The notes under the pieces: model-generated | The model's input: only the letters and a program-made list of their open reading frames with translations | Told to the model about the DNA's origin: nothing | Database searches by the model: none | Made by a program: the position numbers and the translations under genes | In this document: positions 49,507 to 59,749 of the stretch, one piece after another | Layout: each line of letters starts with the position of its first letter | Numbering within the stretch: the first letter of the stretch is position 1 | Assembly (NCBI GenBank): GCA_902522115.1 | Contig: CABYUV010000004.1 | Span: forward strand, 1-64,000 | Source of the DNA: an uncultured Pelagibacteraceae bacterium | GTDB lineage: Bacteria; Pseudomonadota; Alphaproteobacteria; Pelagibacterales; Pelagibacteraceae | Direction of reading: 5' to 3' | DNA length: 64,000 nucleotides

Positions 49507-50286
49507 ATGACTAGTAACATTAAAATTAAAAAAATTAACAACGAAGTTTCATCAATTATCATTGCTGAACCAAAAACGTATAATTCTTTATCATTCAAGA
49601 ATCTTTCAGATTTATTAAAGGCATTAAAAAAATTAGATACTGATAAAAAAGTTAAAGTAATAATCTTAGAGGGTGCAGGCAAAGGATTTAGCGCAGGACA
49701 CAATTTAAAAGAAGTTAGAGGTTTAAAAAAGAGAGGTAAATATTTAAAATTATTTAATCTTTGTTCAAAAGTAATGCTTCAAATTGTTGAAGGTAGAAAA
49801 CCTGTAATTGCTAAAGTTCATGGAGCTGCATTTGCAGCAGGTTGTCAATTAGTTGCAAGTTGTGATTTAGCATACAGTACTAAAGATGCATTATTTGCTA
49901 CTCCAGGTGTAAATATCGGTTTATTTTGTAGTACACCAATGGTTGCTGTAAGCAGAAAAATAAATCGAAAACCAATGATGAAAATGCTTTTAACTGGAGA
50001 ACCTATAAAAGCAAATTATGCAAAAGAAATAGGATTAATAAATGATTATTTTTCAAAATCAAAATTAAATAATGAAGTATTAAGGGTGGCAAACAAAATT
50101 GCCTCAAAATCTAATTTGACAATTAAAATTGGAAAACAAGCTTTTTACAAACAATTAGAAATGCCTTTAAATAAAGCTTATGCTTATACAAGCAAAATGA
50201 TGACCCTTAACATGATGGCAATGGATGCTAAAGAAGGAATTTCTGCTTTTTTAGAAAAAAGAAAACCAAATTGGAAAAATAAATGA
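49507..50286 (+). CDS. Enoyl-CoA hydratase/isomerase family protein, ECHDC3-like
   Basis: GAGKGFSAGHNLKEV, KVHGAAFAAGCQLVASCDLAYSTKDALFATPGVNIGLFCSTPMVA. Confidence 0.85.
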   Translation: MTSNIKIKKINNEVSSIIIAEPKTYNSLSFKNLSDLLKALKKLDTDKKVKVIILEGAGKGFSAGHNLKEVRGLKKRGKYLKLFNLCSKVMLQIVEGRKPVIAKVHGAAFAAGCQLVASCDLAYSTKDALFATPGVNIGLFCSTPMVAVSRKINRKPMMKMLLTGEPIKANYAKEIGLINDYFSKSKLNNEVLRVANKIASKSNLTIKIGKQAFYKQLEMPLNKAYAYTSKMMTLNMMAMDAKEGISAFLEKRKPNWKNK

Positions 50287-50468
50287 TGAAAAAGAATATT
50301 TTAATATTCTTTTTTGTTATTATTGGTGCATTAGTAATTTATAATTTTAAAGATCATAATCAAAAAAGAGCGATTGAGGCATGTGTGGCTGGAACTAAAA
50401 CATTGGAAAAACCAATGACTGCTTCTGAAGCTAGAATATTTTGTGAGAAACAGATTAAAAATAATTAA
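50283..50468 (+). CDS. 61-aa single-TM small protein
   Basis: MMKKNILIFFFVIIGALVIYNFKDHN...; start and stop overlap flanking genes (ATGA / TAATG). Confidence 0.6.
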   Translation: MMKKNILIFFFVIIGALVIYNFKDHNQKRAIEACVAGTKTLEKPMTASEARIFCEKQIKNN

Positions 50469-50902
50469 TGAGTGATATTAAGGAAATTCTCTCAAAATAT
50501 AAGACTATTGCTATGGTAGGAGTAAGCAATGATTCTTCTAAAGCATCAACTATTGTAATGAAATACATGCAAGAATATGGATATAAAGTTTATCCAGTTA
50601 ACCCCAGAGCTGAGGGTCAAAAAATTTTAGGGCAAGAGGTTTTTGCTAAAATATCAGATATTAAAGATCCAATTGATATCGTAGATGTTTTTAGACCATC
50701 TAAAGAAGTTTATGCCATAGCAGAGGATACAATTAAAATTGGGGCTAAAGTTTTATGGTTACAGCTTGGTATACGAGACGAAAAAGCAAAAGAATTGATG
50801 GAAAAAAATGGTATTAAGTATGTAGAAAACAAATGTACTAAAATGGAATATCAAAAGTATTTTTTGAAAGTTAGACAGGCGTTTCCAGTTTTGAGTGACT
50901 AA
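50468..50902 (+). CDS. CoA-binding domain protein (YccU-like)
   Basis: YKTIAMVGVSNDSSKASTIVMKYMQEYGYKVYPVNPRAEGQKILGQEVFAKISDI; IVDVFRPSKEV; KCTKMEYQK. Confidence 0.87.
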   Translation: MSDIKEILSKYKTIAMVGVSNDSSKASTIVMKYMQEYGYKVYPVNPRAEGQKILGQEVFAKISDIKDPIDIVDVFRPSKEVYAIAEDTIKIGAKVLWLQLGIRDEKAKELMEKNGIKYVENKCTKMEYQKYFLKVRQAFPVLSD

Positions 50903-52512
50903 TGAACAGAGTAATTAAGTTTTTAGATAGTACTTTTTTAGACTTAGGTCGACAATTTAAGTGGACTTACTTGCCACCATTAATGGTATATATGGCTGCA
51001 GGTATATCTGGTTTAACAGGTATAGTTGGCACGTTCTTTGTAAAAGATTATTTGAATTTGTCTGCTGCATTTCTTGCAGGCCTAGGTTTTTGGGCAGGTA
51101 TTCCTTGGGCATTAAAAATGCCACTAGGTCATCTAGTAGATCTTATTTGGGAAAGAAAAAATTATATGGTCTACTTTGGTGCAACTTTAATTGCTTTAAG
51201 TTTACTAATTATGTATGGGCTGATTATTCATACAGAGGAAATGTCTCAAGTTTTTTCTGTAGAGACTTGGTTTGTTATTAGTGTGATTTTGGCTCCTGTT
51301 GGTTATGTAGTTCAGGATGTAGTAGCTGATGCTATGACTGTCGAAGCTGTTCCTTTAGTTAATGAAACTGGAAGTGATTATTCCAAAGATCAAATAAAAA
51401 TAATGCATACAACAATGCAAACGCTTGGAAGGTTTGCTATTATTGGCGGTACAGTACTTGTTGCATTAGTTAATGTAATATTGTTTAGAGATGTGGAAAG
51501 CCTTGAGCAGGCCGATAAGATAAATTTATATGGAACTATCTATATTTATGCTCTTGTAATACCTTTAGTTTCTATACTAGGTGTAATTTTAGCAAATTAT
51601 TTAAGACATAAAAAAATACAAACTTTAAAATCTAAAGGTCTAGAATTTAAAGATGAAAGAGGTAACGAAAAAACAAAAATAAATTGGTGGATATTAGGAG
51701 GAAGTTTAGTTTTTGTTATTTTCACATTGTCTATTGGTTCCTTTAAGGTTCCGTTTGCACAAGAAATTGTATTTATTGGCTCAGTCATAATCATTTTGTT
51801 TTTAATGTTTAAACTTATTAAGGAATTACCTCAGGAACTAAGATTAACAATTGTAGGTACAGCAGTAATTATTTTTGTATTTAGAGCCATGCCAGGTCCT
51901 GGACCAGGATTAACTTGGTTTGAAATTGATGAGCTTGGATTTAATGAACAATTTTTTTCTATTTTATCACTACTAGCATCAATTTTAACATTAGCTGGTA
52001 TTGTTTTATTAAGACCTTTTATGGCAAATAATTCAATTGCTAAAATAATTGTAGTTTTAAGTATTGCGGGTGCTATTTTGTTTTTACCAAGTGTTGGAAT
52101 GTATTATGGTTTTCATAACTGGACAGCTTCGTTAACAGGTGGAGTTGTTGATGCTAAGTTTATTGCATTAATTAATACAGCGTTGGAGTCTCCGCTTGGC
52201 CAAGTATCAATGATACCTCTATTAGCTTGGATAGCAAAAAATGCTCCAGCACATTTAAAGGCAACTTTTTTTGCAGTTTTTGCATCGTTTACAAATCTTG
52301 CATTATCAGCAAGTGCATTAGGCACAAAGTATTTAAATGAAATATTTACAGTTACCAGAGAAGTAAAAGATAAAGTTTCTGGTGAAATACAAACAACAGC
52401 AGATTATTCTGAACTTGGAATACTGTTAATTTTTGTAACACTTTTAACATTAATTCTTCCAATTTTATTTGTATTTATAATTAATAATAGTAAATACAAA
52501 ACTACTGAATAA
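50902..52512 (+). CDS. MFS-type transporter, possibly BT1 (folate/biopterin)-like
   Basis: About 12 hydrophobic segments; PVGYVVQDVVADAMTVEAVPL, FFVKDYLNLSAAFLAGLGFWAGIPWALKMPLGHLVD. Confidence 0.65.
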   Translation: MNRVIKFLDSTFLDLGRQFKWTYLPPLMVYMAAGISGLTGIVGTFFVKDYLNLSAAFLAGLGFWAGIPWALKMPLGHLVDLIWERKNYMVYFGATLIALSLLIMYGLIIHTEEMSQVFSVETWFVISVILAPVGYVVQDVVADAMTVEAVPLVNETGSDYSKDQIKIMHTTMQTLGRFAIIGGTVLVALVNVILFRDVESLEQADKINLYGTIYIYALVIPLVSILGVILANYLRHKKIQTLKSKGLEFKDERGNEKTKINWWILGGSLVFVIFTLSIGSFKVPFAQEIVFIGSVIIILFLMFKLIKELPQELRLTIVGTAVIIFVFRAMPGPGPGLTWFEIDELGFNEQFFSILSLLASILTLAGIVLLRPFMANNSIAKIIVVLSIAGAILFLPSVGMYYGFHNWTASLTGGVVDAKFIALINTALESPLGQVSMIPLLAWIAKNAPAHLKATFFAVFASFTNLALSASALGTKYLNEIFTVTREVKDKVSGEIQTTADYSELGILLIFVTLLTLILPILFVFIINNSKYKTTE

Positions 52513-52524
52513 AAATTTAATACA

Positions 52525-53094
52525 ATGAAAAAAATTTTCTTAGTGTATGGGCACTACAATGACAATTCATTTAATGCAGCAATTCGAGATGAATTCGTTA
52601 AGCAATCAAAAGTAAATGGAAATCAGGTAGATGTTGTTGATTTATATAAAGAGAAATTTAATCCTGTTTTTGCCGGTGAAGAACCTGATCAAGAAGTTTT
52701 AGATCATAGAAAAAGAATCGAAGAAAGCGATACAATTGTTTTAATTGCTCCAATTTGGAATTTTAGAATGCCAGCAATAGTTGAAGGTTGGATAGATAAA
52801 GTTTTAGCCCCACCTTGGGCGTTTAGATTTAAGCAGTTGGTTGGAAATTATGGTTATCCAATTGGAAACTTAAAAGATAAAAAGGCTATAATATTCTGCA
52901 CTTATGGTTCACCAAGATTAGCAATTACAACTTTTTTTTTAAACTTACCAATTAGAAGATTAAAAAGAGGAGTATTTCATATGTGTGGCATATATAACAT
53001 TGTCTATAGAAGATATTTTGCAGTACCCTTTGTTAGTGATGCAAAGAGACAAGAATTTTTGAATGATGTTAGAAAAACCGCTAATAATCTTTAA
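52525..53094 (+). CDS. NAD(P)H oxidoreductase, flavodoxin-fold (NQO-like)
   Basis: KIFLVYGHYNDNSFNAAIRDEFV; VLIAPIWNFRMPAIVEGWIDKVLAPPWAFRF. Confidence 0.83.
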   Translation: MKKIFLVYGHYNDNSFNAAIRDEFVKQSKVNGNQVDVVDLYKEKFNPVFAGEEPDQEVLDHRKRIEESDTIVLIAPIWNFRMPAIVEGWIDKVLAPPWAFRFKQLVGNYGYPIGNLKDKKAIIFCTYGSPRLAITTFFLNLPIRRLKRGVFHMCGIYNIVYRRYFAVPFVSDAKRQEFLNDVRKTANNL

Positions 53095-53539
53095 AGCTGT
53101 AATCTTATATTTTTTCTTTATCTCATTTTCTTACGCTGAATTATTAAGCCCCAATAGCACTATAAGCCCAAAAGAAGTTATTAAAATTCAATTGAGTGGG
53201 CTTCAACAAAATGATCTTGAATATAAAGATAGCGGCATTGAACAAACTTGGAAATTTGCTCACCCAAATAATAAGAGAGTAACAGGACCATTAAGCAACT
53301 TTAAGATGATGATAAAAAGCGACTCCTACGCGATGATGATTAACCACCTAAGTCACACAATCACTGAACTTGGAAGTAGTGACAAATGGGCTCAATTTGA
53401 AGTTATTATTCTTGATAAGGATAAAATTTATCACAAATTCAATTGGCAAGTCGAAAAGTATATTTCTGAGGGAACTTTGAAAGACTGTTGGTTAACCACA
53501 ATGGTATCTAGCCCAATCCCTCTGGGAAGCTCAATTTGA
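53063..53539 (+). CDS. DUF4864-like secreted protein
   Basis: Signal-peptide-like N-terminus; VIKIQLSGLQQNDLEYKDSGIEQTWKFAHPNNKRVTGPLSNFKMMIKS; overlaps the previous gene. Confidence 0.6.
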   Translation: MMLEKPLIIFKAVILYFFFISFSYAELLSPNSTISPKEVIKIQLSGLQQNDLEYKDSGIEQTWKFAHPNNKRVTGPLSNFKMMIKSDSYAMMINHLSHTITELGSSDKWAQFEVIILDKDKIYHKFNWQVEKYISEGTLKDCWLTTMVSSPIPLGSSI

Positions 53540-53596
53540 TTGTCCACATATACATTTTTGTTTCGTAACAATTAAAAATTTAGTAGGAATCGCAGA

Positions 53597-56029
53597 ATGA
53601 AAACAAAAACTAAAGTTGTAGTAGTTGGTGGAGGAGTTGTAGGGGTAAGTGCCCTTTATCATTTAGCAAAAAAGGGTTGGTCTGATGTTGTTCTAGTTGA
53701 AAGAAAAGAGTTAACTTCGGGATCTACTTGGCACGCAGCAGGTTTGTTGCCTTTATTTAATATGAGTTACTCTGTTGGACAACTTCATAAATATGCGGTT
53801 AATCTTTACAAAACATTAGAGGAAGAAACTGGAAAAAATGTTGGCTTTAGTGTTGTTTCAAATATTCGTCTAGCAAGCACAAAAGATAGAATGGATGAGT
53901 ACCATCAATACGCAGGCGTCGCTCGAACTATCGGAGTAGATGTTAAATTTTTGAAACCAGAACAAGTAAAAGAAATTTGGCCATTATGTCATACAGATGA
54001 TTTAGTTGGCGCAATACAACACCCTGAAGATGGGTATATTCAACCAGCAGATTTAACACAAGCATTAGCCACAGGTGCAAGAAATAGAGGAGCAGAAATT
54101 TATAGAAACACAACTGTCCTATCAATGAGGCAAACTAAAGATGGATGGATTGTGGAAACAGATAAGGGATCAATAGAGTGCACACATGTTATTTCTTGTT
54201 CTGGAAATTTTGCGAGACAAACAGGTGAAATGGTAGGATTAGATATTCCAGTAATACCTGTTGAACATCAATACATTGTTACAGAACCACATCCTGCAAT
54301 TCAAAAAAGAAAAAAAGATGGATTACCAGAAATGGGAGTCTTAAGAGATAGTGACAGCAGATGGTATATGAGGGAAGAAGCTGGAGGATTGATTTTAGGT
54401 CCTTATGAAGATGGAGCACCAGCTTGTTATGTAGAAGGTCCATCAAAAAATTCAGAATATGAATTATTTCAAGAAGACTTAGACAGATTAGCTCCACACA
54501 TTGAAGGTGCAATTCACAGAGTGCCTGCGTTTGGAGAAGTTGGAGTAAAGAAAGTTTACAATGGAGCAATCTGTTATACTCCTGATGGAAATCCAATTGT
54601 TGGTCCTGCATGGGGACTTAAAAATTTTTGGATTAATGAAGGACATAGTTTTGGAATAACAGCAGCAGGTGGTGCTGGCTGGCAATTAGCAGAGTGGATC
54701 GTTGATGGTGAACCTACAATAGATATGCTAGGAGTTGAACCAAGACGTTATGGAAACTATGCAACTAAATCTTACTTGAAAGCAAAAAATGAAGAAGCTT
54801 ATAGCCACGTATTTATTGTTCACTATCCAGATGAAGAAAGACCAGCAGCAAGACCATTAAGAACAGCCCCTTGTTATGAAAGAATGAAAAATTTAGGAGC
54901 AGTTTTTGGTCAGAAATTTGGTTGGGAAAGACCTAATTTTTTTGCAACTGATGGAATGGAGCAAAAAGATGATTGGTCATTTAGAAGATCAAAATGGTTT
55001 GATGCAATTAAAAAGGAATGTCAAAATGTAAAAGAGAATGTGGGTCTTTTAGATATGACTGCGTTTGCAAAATGTAGAATTAGGGGACCCAAAGCAGAGG
55101 AATTTTTAGATTATTTAGTTGCAAATAAACTTCCAAAAAAAATTGGAAGGATAAATCTATGTCATGCTTTGAACACTAAGGGTGGAGTGCATTCAGAGTT
55201 TACCATAATGAAAGAAGCAGAAAATAGTTATTATCTAGTTTCTGCTGGAGCAAATTTAAGATTAGACCATGATTGGATACAAAAATGGATGCCAGATGAT
55301 GGATCTGTAATATTTGAAGATCTAACAAATAGTACAGGAGTTCTGGTAGTAGCTGGTCCAAAAGCAAGACAATTAATGCAAAAGGTTTCAACAGACGATT
55401 TTTCTAATGAAAATTTCAAATGGTTGACTGCTAAAAATGTTAATATTGGATATGCTCCAGTAAATGCTATGAGAGTAAACTTTGTGGGTGAGCTTGGTTG
55501 GGAACTACATCATCCAATTGAATATCAAAACCACATTTTTGATAAATTAATGGAAGCAGGAAAAGATTTAGGAATTAAACCTTTTGGAATTAGAGCAATG
55601 AATAGTTTAAGAGTCGAAAAATCTTATAAACTAGTTGGCACAGAATTATCAATTGAATACTCACCATACGAGTCTGGTCTTGATAGATTTGTTCATCCAA
55701 ATAAAGGAAACTTTATTGGTTTAGAGGCACTTAATAAATGGAGAGAAAAAGGTTTTGATAATAAATTAGTTACTTTAGAGGTTCATAATACTAAAGACGC
55801 AGATGTGCTTGGAAATAACCCAATTTTTAAAGATGGAAAAGTTGTTGGAAGAGCAACCGGAGGTGAATTTGGTTTTAGATTAGATAAATCAATAGCACTC
55901 GCGATGGTTAAACCAGATTGTTCAAATGTGGGCGACAAATTACAAGTTGATATATTAGGTGAAATGTACGACGCTACCGTCTTAGATGAGAGTCCATACG
56001 ATTCAGAAAATAATTTATTGAGAGCTTAA
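53597..56029 (+). CDS. Dimethylglycine/sarcosine dehydrogenase-like FAD oxidoreductase-GcvT fusion (copy 2)
   Basis: 810 aa; [48 protein letters not shown]; GcvT C-terminus [30 protein letters not shown]. Confidence 0.92.
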   Translation: MKTKTKVVVVGGGVVGVSALYHLAKKGWSDVVLVERKELTSGSTWHAAGLLPLFNMSYSVGQLHKYAVNLYKTLEEETGKNVGFSVVSNIRLASTKDRMDEYHQYAGVARTIGVDVKFLKPEQVKEIWPLCHTDDLVGAIQHPEDGYIQPADLTQALATGARNRGAEIYRNTTVLSMRQTKDGWIVETDKGSIECTHVISCSGNFARQTGEMVGLDIPVIPVEHQYIVTEPHPAIQKRKKDGLPEMGVLRDSDSRWYMREEAGGLILGPYEDGAPACYVEGPSKNSEYELFQEDLDRLAPHIEGAIHRVPAFGEVGVKKVYNGAICYTPDGNPIVGPAWGLKNFWINEGHSFGITAAGGAGWQLAEWIVDGEPTIDMLGVEPRRYGNYATKSYLKAKNEEAYSHVFIVHYPDEERPAARPLRTAPCYERMKNLGAVFGQKFGWERPNFFATDGMEQKDDWSFRRSKWFDAIKKECQNVKENVGLLDMTAFAKCRIRGPKAEEFLDYLVANKLPKKIGRINLCHALNTKGGVHSEFTIMKEAENSYYLVSAGANLRLDHDWIQKWMPDDGSVIFEDLTNSTGVLVVAGPKARQLMQKVSTDDFSNENFKWLTAKNVNIGYAPVNAMRVNFVGELGWELHHPIEYQNHIFDKLMEAGKDLGIKPFGIRAMNSLRVEKSYKLVGTELSIEYSPYESGLDRFVHPNKGNFIGLEALNKWREKGFDNKLVTLEVHNTKDADVLGNNPIFKDGKVVGRATGGEFGFRLDKSIALAMVKPDCSNVGDKLQVDILGEMYDATVLDESPYDSENNLLRA

Positions 56030-56778
56030 TGAAAATTTTAGTAGCTGTAAAAAGGGTTATTGATTACAACGTTCAAATAAGAGTTAAAGAAGACGGAACG
56101 GGTGTAGTTACTGACAACGTTAAAATGTCAACCAATCCCCCTGATGATAATGCAATAGAAGAGGCTGTAAAAATTAAAGAGGCAGGCAAAGCTACAGAAG
56201 TAGTTGCTGTAACTGTGGGGGAAGAAAAAGCTCAAGAAACAGTTAGGAAAGCTTTAGCGGTTGGTGCGGACAGAGGTATTCATGTGAAAGTCGATGGAAT
56301 TTTAGAACCACTCGCTGTTTCAAAAATTTTACAAAAAATAGTTGATAAAGAAAAACCAGATTTAGTATTTATGGGAAAACAAGCAATTGATGATGATTGT
56401 AATCAAACAGGCCAAATGTTGAGTGCTTTATTAAATTGGCCACAAGCAACATTTGCCTCTAAGATTGATGTTAAAGATAATAAATTAGAAGTAACTAGAG
56501 AAATAGATGAAGGTCTTGAAACAATTGAAATAAATGTTCCAGCTATTGTAACTTGTGATCTTAGGCTGAATGAACCAAGATATGCATCACTACCAAATAT
56601 AATGAAGGCTAAGAAAAAACCTATAGAGGAAATTGCTGCTTCTGATTTAGGCGTAGATGTATCACCAAGATTAGAACAATTAAAAGTAGAGGAACCTCCA
56701 AAAAGAAAAGCAGGTATAAAAGTAGCAAATGTTGCTGAATTAGTTCAAAAGTTAAAAAATGAGGCGAAGGTAATTTAA
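56029..56778 (+). CDS. etfB: Electron transfer flavoprotein beta subunit
   Basis: [59 protein letters not shown]. Confidence 0.97.
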   Translation: MKILVAVKRVIDYNVQIRVKEDGTGVVTDNVKMSTNPPDDNAIEEAVKIKEAGKATEVVAVTVGEEKAQETVRKALAVGADRGIHVKVDGILEPLAVSKILQKIVDKEKPDLVFMGKQAIDDDCNQTGQMLSALLNWPQATFASKIDVKDNKLEVTREIDEGLETIEINVPAIVTCDLRLNEPRYASLPNIMKAKKKPIEEIAASDLGVDVSPRLEQLKVEEPPKRKAGIKVANVAELVQKLKNEAKVI

Positions 56779-57731
56779 TGGCAGTTTTACTTATAGCGGA
56801 ACACAATAATAAAGAATTAAGACCATTTACTCTTAATGCAGCTACAGCAGCATCTCAAATTGATTCAGATGTTCATGCTGTAATTATTGGTCAAAATTCT
56901 GGAGATGCTGCAAAACAATTATCTGAACTTCCAGTAGTAAAAAAAGTATTGAGTGTAGAAGGAGCTCACTATGAAAACTTCACAGCAGAAAATTTTGCTC
57001 CAGTGATTGTTAAACTAGCAGAAAATTATTCTCACATTGTTTGTTCAGCAAATACATTTGGAAAAAATTTGATGCCACGAATTGCAGCTCATCTTGACAC
57101 ATCTCAAGTAAGTGACATCATTAAAGTAATATCACCAGATACTTTTTTAAGACCAATTTATGCTGGTAACGCTTTTGCAACAATTAAGAGTAATGATGCT
57201 AAAAAGTGCGTTACAATCAGGCCCACTTCTTTCGATCCATGTGAGAGTACAGGTGGATCAGCCCCAATTGAAAAAGTGGATGCTAGTGAAGAGTTTTCAA
57301 ATACAAAATTTATCAAAAGAGAAGAAATAAAATCTGATCGACCTGAACTTGGAACAGCAAGAATTGTTGTATCAGGTGGCAGAGGAATGCAAAGTGGGGA
57401 TAATTTTAAATTAATTACAGAAATTGCTGACAAACTAGGTGCAGCAATTGGAGCATCAAGAGCAGCAGTAGATGCTGGATACATAAGTAATGATCATCAA
57501 GTAGGTCAAACAGGAAAAGTAGTGGTGCCAGATCTATATATCGCCGTCGGAATTTCAGGTGCCATTCAGCATTTAGCAGGAATGAAGGAAAGTAAAGTTA
57601 TAGTTGCAATTAATAAAGATGGTGAAGCGCCAATTTTTAGTGTTGCAGATTATGGACTTGAAGCTGATTTATTTGAGGCACTGCCTCAGTTCATGGAAGA
57701 GCTGAACAAATTAAACACTATACAAAAATAA
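56778..57731 (+). CDS. etfA: Electron transfer flavoprotein alpha subunit
   Basis: [63 protein letters not shown]. Confidence 0.97.
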   Translation: MAVLLIAEHNNKELRPFTLNAATAASQIDSDVHAVIIGQNSGDAAKQLSELPVVKKVLSVEGAHYENFTAENFAPVIVKLAENYSHIVCSANTFGKNLMPRIAAHLDTSQVSDIIKVISPDTFLRPIYAGNAFATIKSNDAKKCVTIRPTSFDPCESTGGSAPIEKVDASEEFSNTKFIKREEIKSDRPELGTARIVVSGGRGMQSGDNFKLITEIADKLGAAIGASRAAVDAGYISNDHQVGQTGKVVVPDLYIAVGISGAIQHLAGMKESKVIVAINKDGEAPIFSVADYGLEADLFEALPQFMEELNKLNTIQK

Positions 57732-57754
57732 TCCTTACAGTTAAAAACTAGAGT

Positions 57755-59374
57755 ATGTATAGAGAATCGATGGAATATGATGTTGTAATCATTGGTGGAG
57801 GACCATCAGGATTATCAACTGCAATAAAGTTAAAACAATTAGATCCAAATCTAAATGTTTGTTTATTAGAAAAAGCATCGGAGATTGGAGCTCATATTTT
57901 AAGTGGAAATGTATTTGAAACGCGTGCTCTAGATGAATTACTACCAAATTGGAGAGAATTAAATTCTCCAATCAAAACAAAAGTAACTAAAGAAAAATTT
58001 TTATTTTTAGGAAAAACCAAATCTTTAAGTTGGCCAACTTGGCTCCTACCTGCGGTGCAACAAAATCATAAAAATTATATTATTAGTCTTGCAAATTTAT
58101 GTAGATGGCTTGCTGAACAAGCTGAAAATTTAGGTGTAGAAATCTTTCCAGGATTTCCAGCAAGTGAAATTTTATATAACGAAGATGGATCTGTTAAAGG
58201 TGTTGCAACTCAAGATATGGGTATAGATAAAGATGGTAATAAAAAAGATAGTTTTGAACCAGGTATTGAGCTTTTAGGTAAAGTAACTGTTTTTGCCGAA
58301 GGGTGCAGAGGTCATTTAGGAAAACAATTGATTGAAAAATTTGAATTAAATAAAGGTAAAAATCCTCAACAATATGGAATTGGTTTTAAAGAAATATGGG
58401 AAATAGAGGATAAAAATCACGAAGAAGGGTTAGTTATGCATACAGCTGGATGGCCATTAGATAACAATACATATGGTGGTAGTTTTATGTATCATGCAGA
58501 AAATAAACAAGTTTTTCTGGGTTATGTAATTGGTCTAGATTACAAAAATCCACATTTATCACCTTATGATGAATTTCAGAGGTTTAAAACACATCCAGCA
58601 ATAAAAAAAATTATAGAAGGTGGAAAAAGAATTTCTTACGGTGCAAGGGCTTTAATTGAAGGTGGATTTCAAAGTTTGCCAAAAATGTTTATGCCCGGAG
58701 CTTTGTTAGTTGGTTGTGATGCTGGAACTTTAAATATGCCAAAAATTAAAGGTTCTCATACAGCGATGAAAAGTGGGATTATTGCAGCCGAAACTATTAA
58801 TGAGTACTTAAAAGAAAACAAAGATTTATCTATTTATGAGGATAAATTTAAAAATAGTTGGTTACATAAAGAGCTTTATGAAGCTCGGAATGTGAAACCT
58901 AGTTTTAGCTGGGGATTAATTTTAGGAATAATTTTCACAGGTATAGATCAAATTTTATTTAGAGGAAAACTTCCTTTTACTCTTAAACATAAACATGCTG
59001 ATCATGAAACATTAAAACCTGCAAACCAAATGCCCAAAATAGATTATCCAAAATATGACAATGTAATTACTTTTGACAAAACAAGTTCAGTGTATTTAAC
59101 AGGAACTAATCATGCAGACAATCAGCCGGTTCATTTAAAACTTAAAGATCCTGATTTACCAATAAATTATACTTTAGAAAAATTTGATGAACCTGCTCAA
59201 AGATATTGTCCTGCAGGTGTGTATGAAGTTCAAAAAGAAAATGATGTAAATAAATTTGTTATCAATTCTCAAAATTGTATTCATTGTAAAACTTGTGATA
59301 TTAAAGAACCTTCTCAAAATATAACTTGGGTTACACCAGAAGGAAGTGGTGGTCCAAGATATGGAAACATGTAA
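57755..59374 (+). CDS. Electron transfer flavoprotein-ubiquinone oxidoreductase
   Basis: YDVVIIGGGPSGLSTAIKLKQ; 4Fe-4S ligands RYCPAGVYEV...NCIHCKTCDIKEPSQNITWVTPEGSGGPRY. Confidence 0.95.
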   Translation: MYRESMEYDVVIIGGGPSGLSTAIKLKQLDPNLNVCLLEKASEIGAHILSGNVFETRALDELLPNWRELNSPIKTKVTKEKFLFLGKTKSLSWPTWLLPAVQQNHKNYIISLANLCRWLAEQAENLGVEIFPGFPASEILYNEDGSVKGVATQDMGIDKDGNKKDSFEPGIELLGKVTVFAEGCRGHLGKQLIEKFELNKGKNPQQYGIGFKEIWEIEDKNHEEGLVMHTAGWPLDNNTYGGSFMYHAENKQVFLGYVIGLDYKNPHLSPYDEFQRFKTHPAIKKIIEGGKRISYGARALIEGGFQSLPKMFMPGALLVGCDAGTLNMPKIKGSHTAMKSGIIAAETINEYLKENKDLSIYEDKFKNSWLHKELYEARNVKPSFSWGLILGIIFTGIDQILFRGKLPFTLKHKHADHETLKPANQMPKIDYPKYDNVITFDKTSSVYLTGTNHADNQPVHLKLKDPDLPINYTLEKFDEPAQRYCPAGVYEVQKENDVNKFVINSQNCIHCKTCDIKEPSQNITWVTPEGSGGPRYGNM

Positions 59375-59749
59375 TTAAGATAAATCTATTGCAAACTTTT
59401 TTAAAGTTTCAATAGGTACATATTTAAGAGTATTTTCGTGAGTTCTTTTCAAAAATATTGGACATCCTTTACCGGCTTCAACCGCTCTTGCATACCAACT
59501 AGCACACAAACACCATCCATCTCCATCTTTTAAACCTGGAAACCCAAATTCAGGATGTGGAGTAATTAAATCGTTACCTGCTTCTTTCATCCACTCTAAG
59601 CATTCGGTAGTAACTTTAGCACAAACTGTATGAAGTCCATGATCATTCTCGTCAGTATTACAACAACCATCGCGAAACCATCCCGTTAAAGGATCATTTG
59701 AACATTCTTCCAAGTCCTCACCCAAGACATTTTTTTGTTTTTCACTCAT
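59375..59749 (-). CDS. DUF2237 family protein
   Basis: GEDLEECSNDPLTGWFRDGCCNTDENDHGLHTVCAKVT, DGWCLCASWYARAVEAGKGCPIFLKRTHE. Confidence 0.88.
   Translation of the reverse strand: MSEKQKNVLGEDLEECSNDPLTGWFRDGCCNTDENDHGLHTVCAKVTTECLEWMKEAGNDLITPHPEFGFPGLKDGDGWCLCASWYARAVEAGKGCPIFLKRTHENTLKYVPIETLKKFAIDLS

Noticed and set aside
54279-54611. 110-aa minus-strand ORF opposite the second DMGDH
   Set aside because: Leu/Gln-rich shadow of an AT-rich sense gene.
57158-57484. 108-aa minus-strand ORF opposite etfA
   Set aside because: Antisense shadow of the conserved etfA gene.
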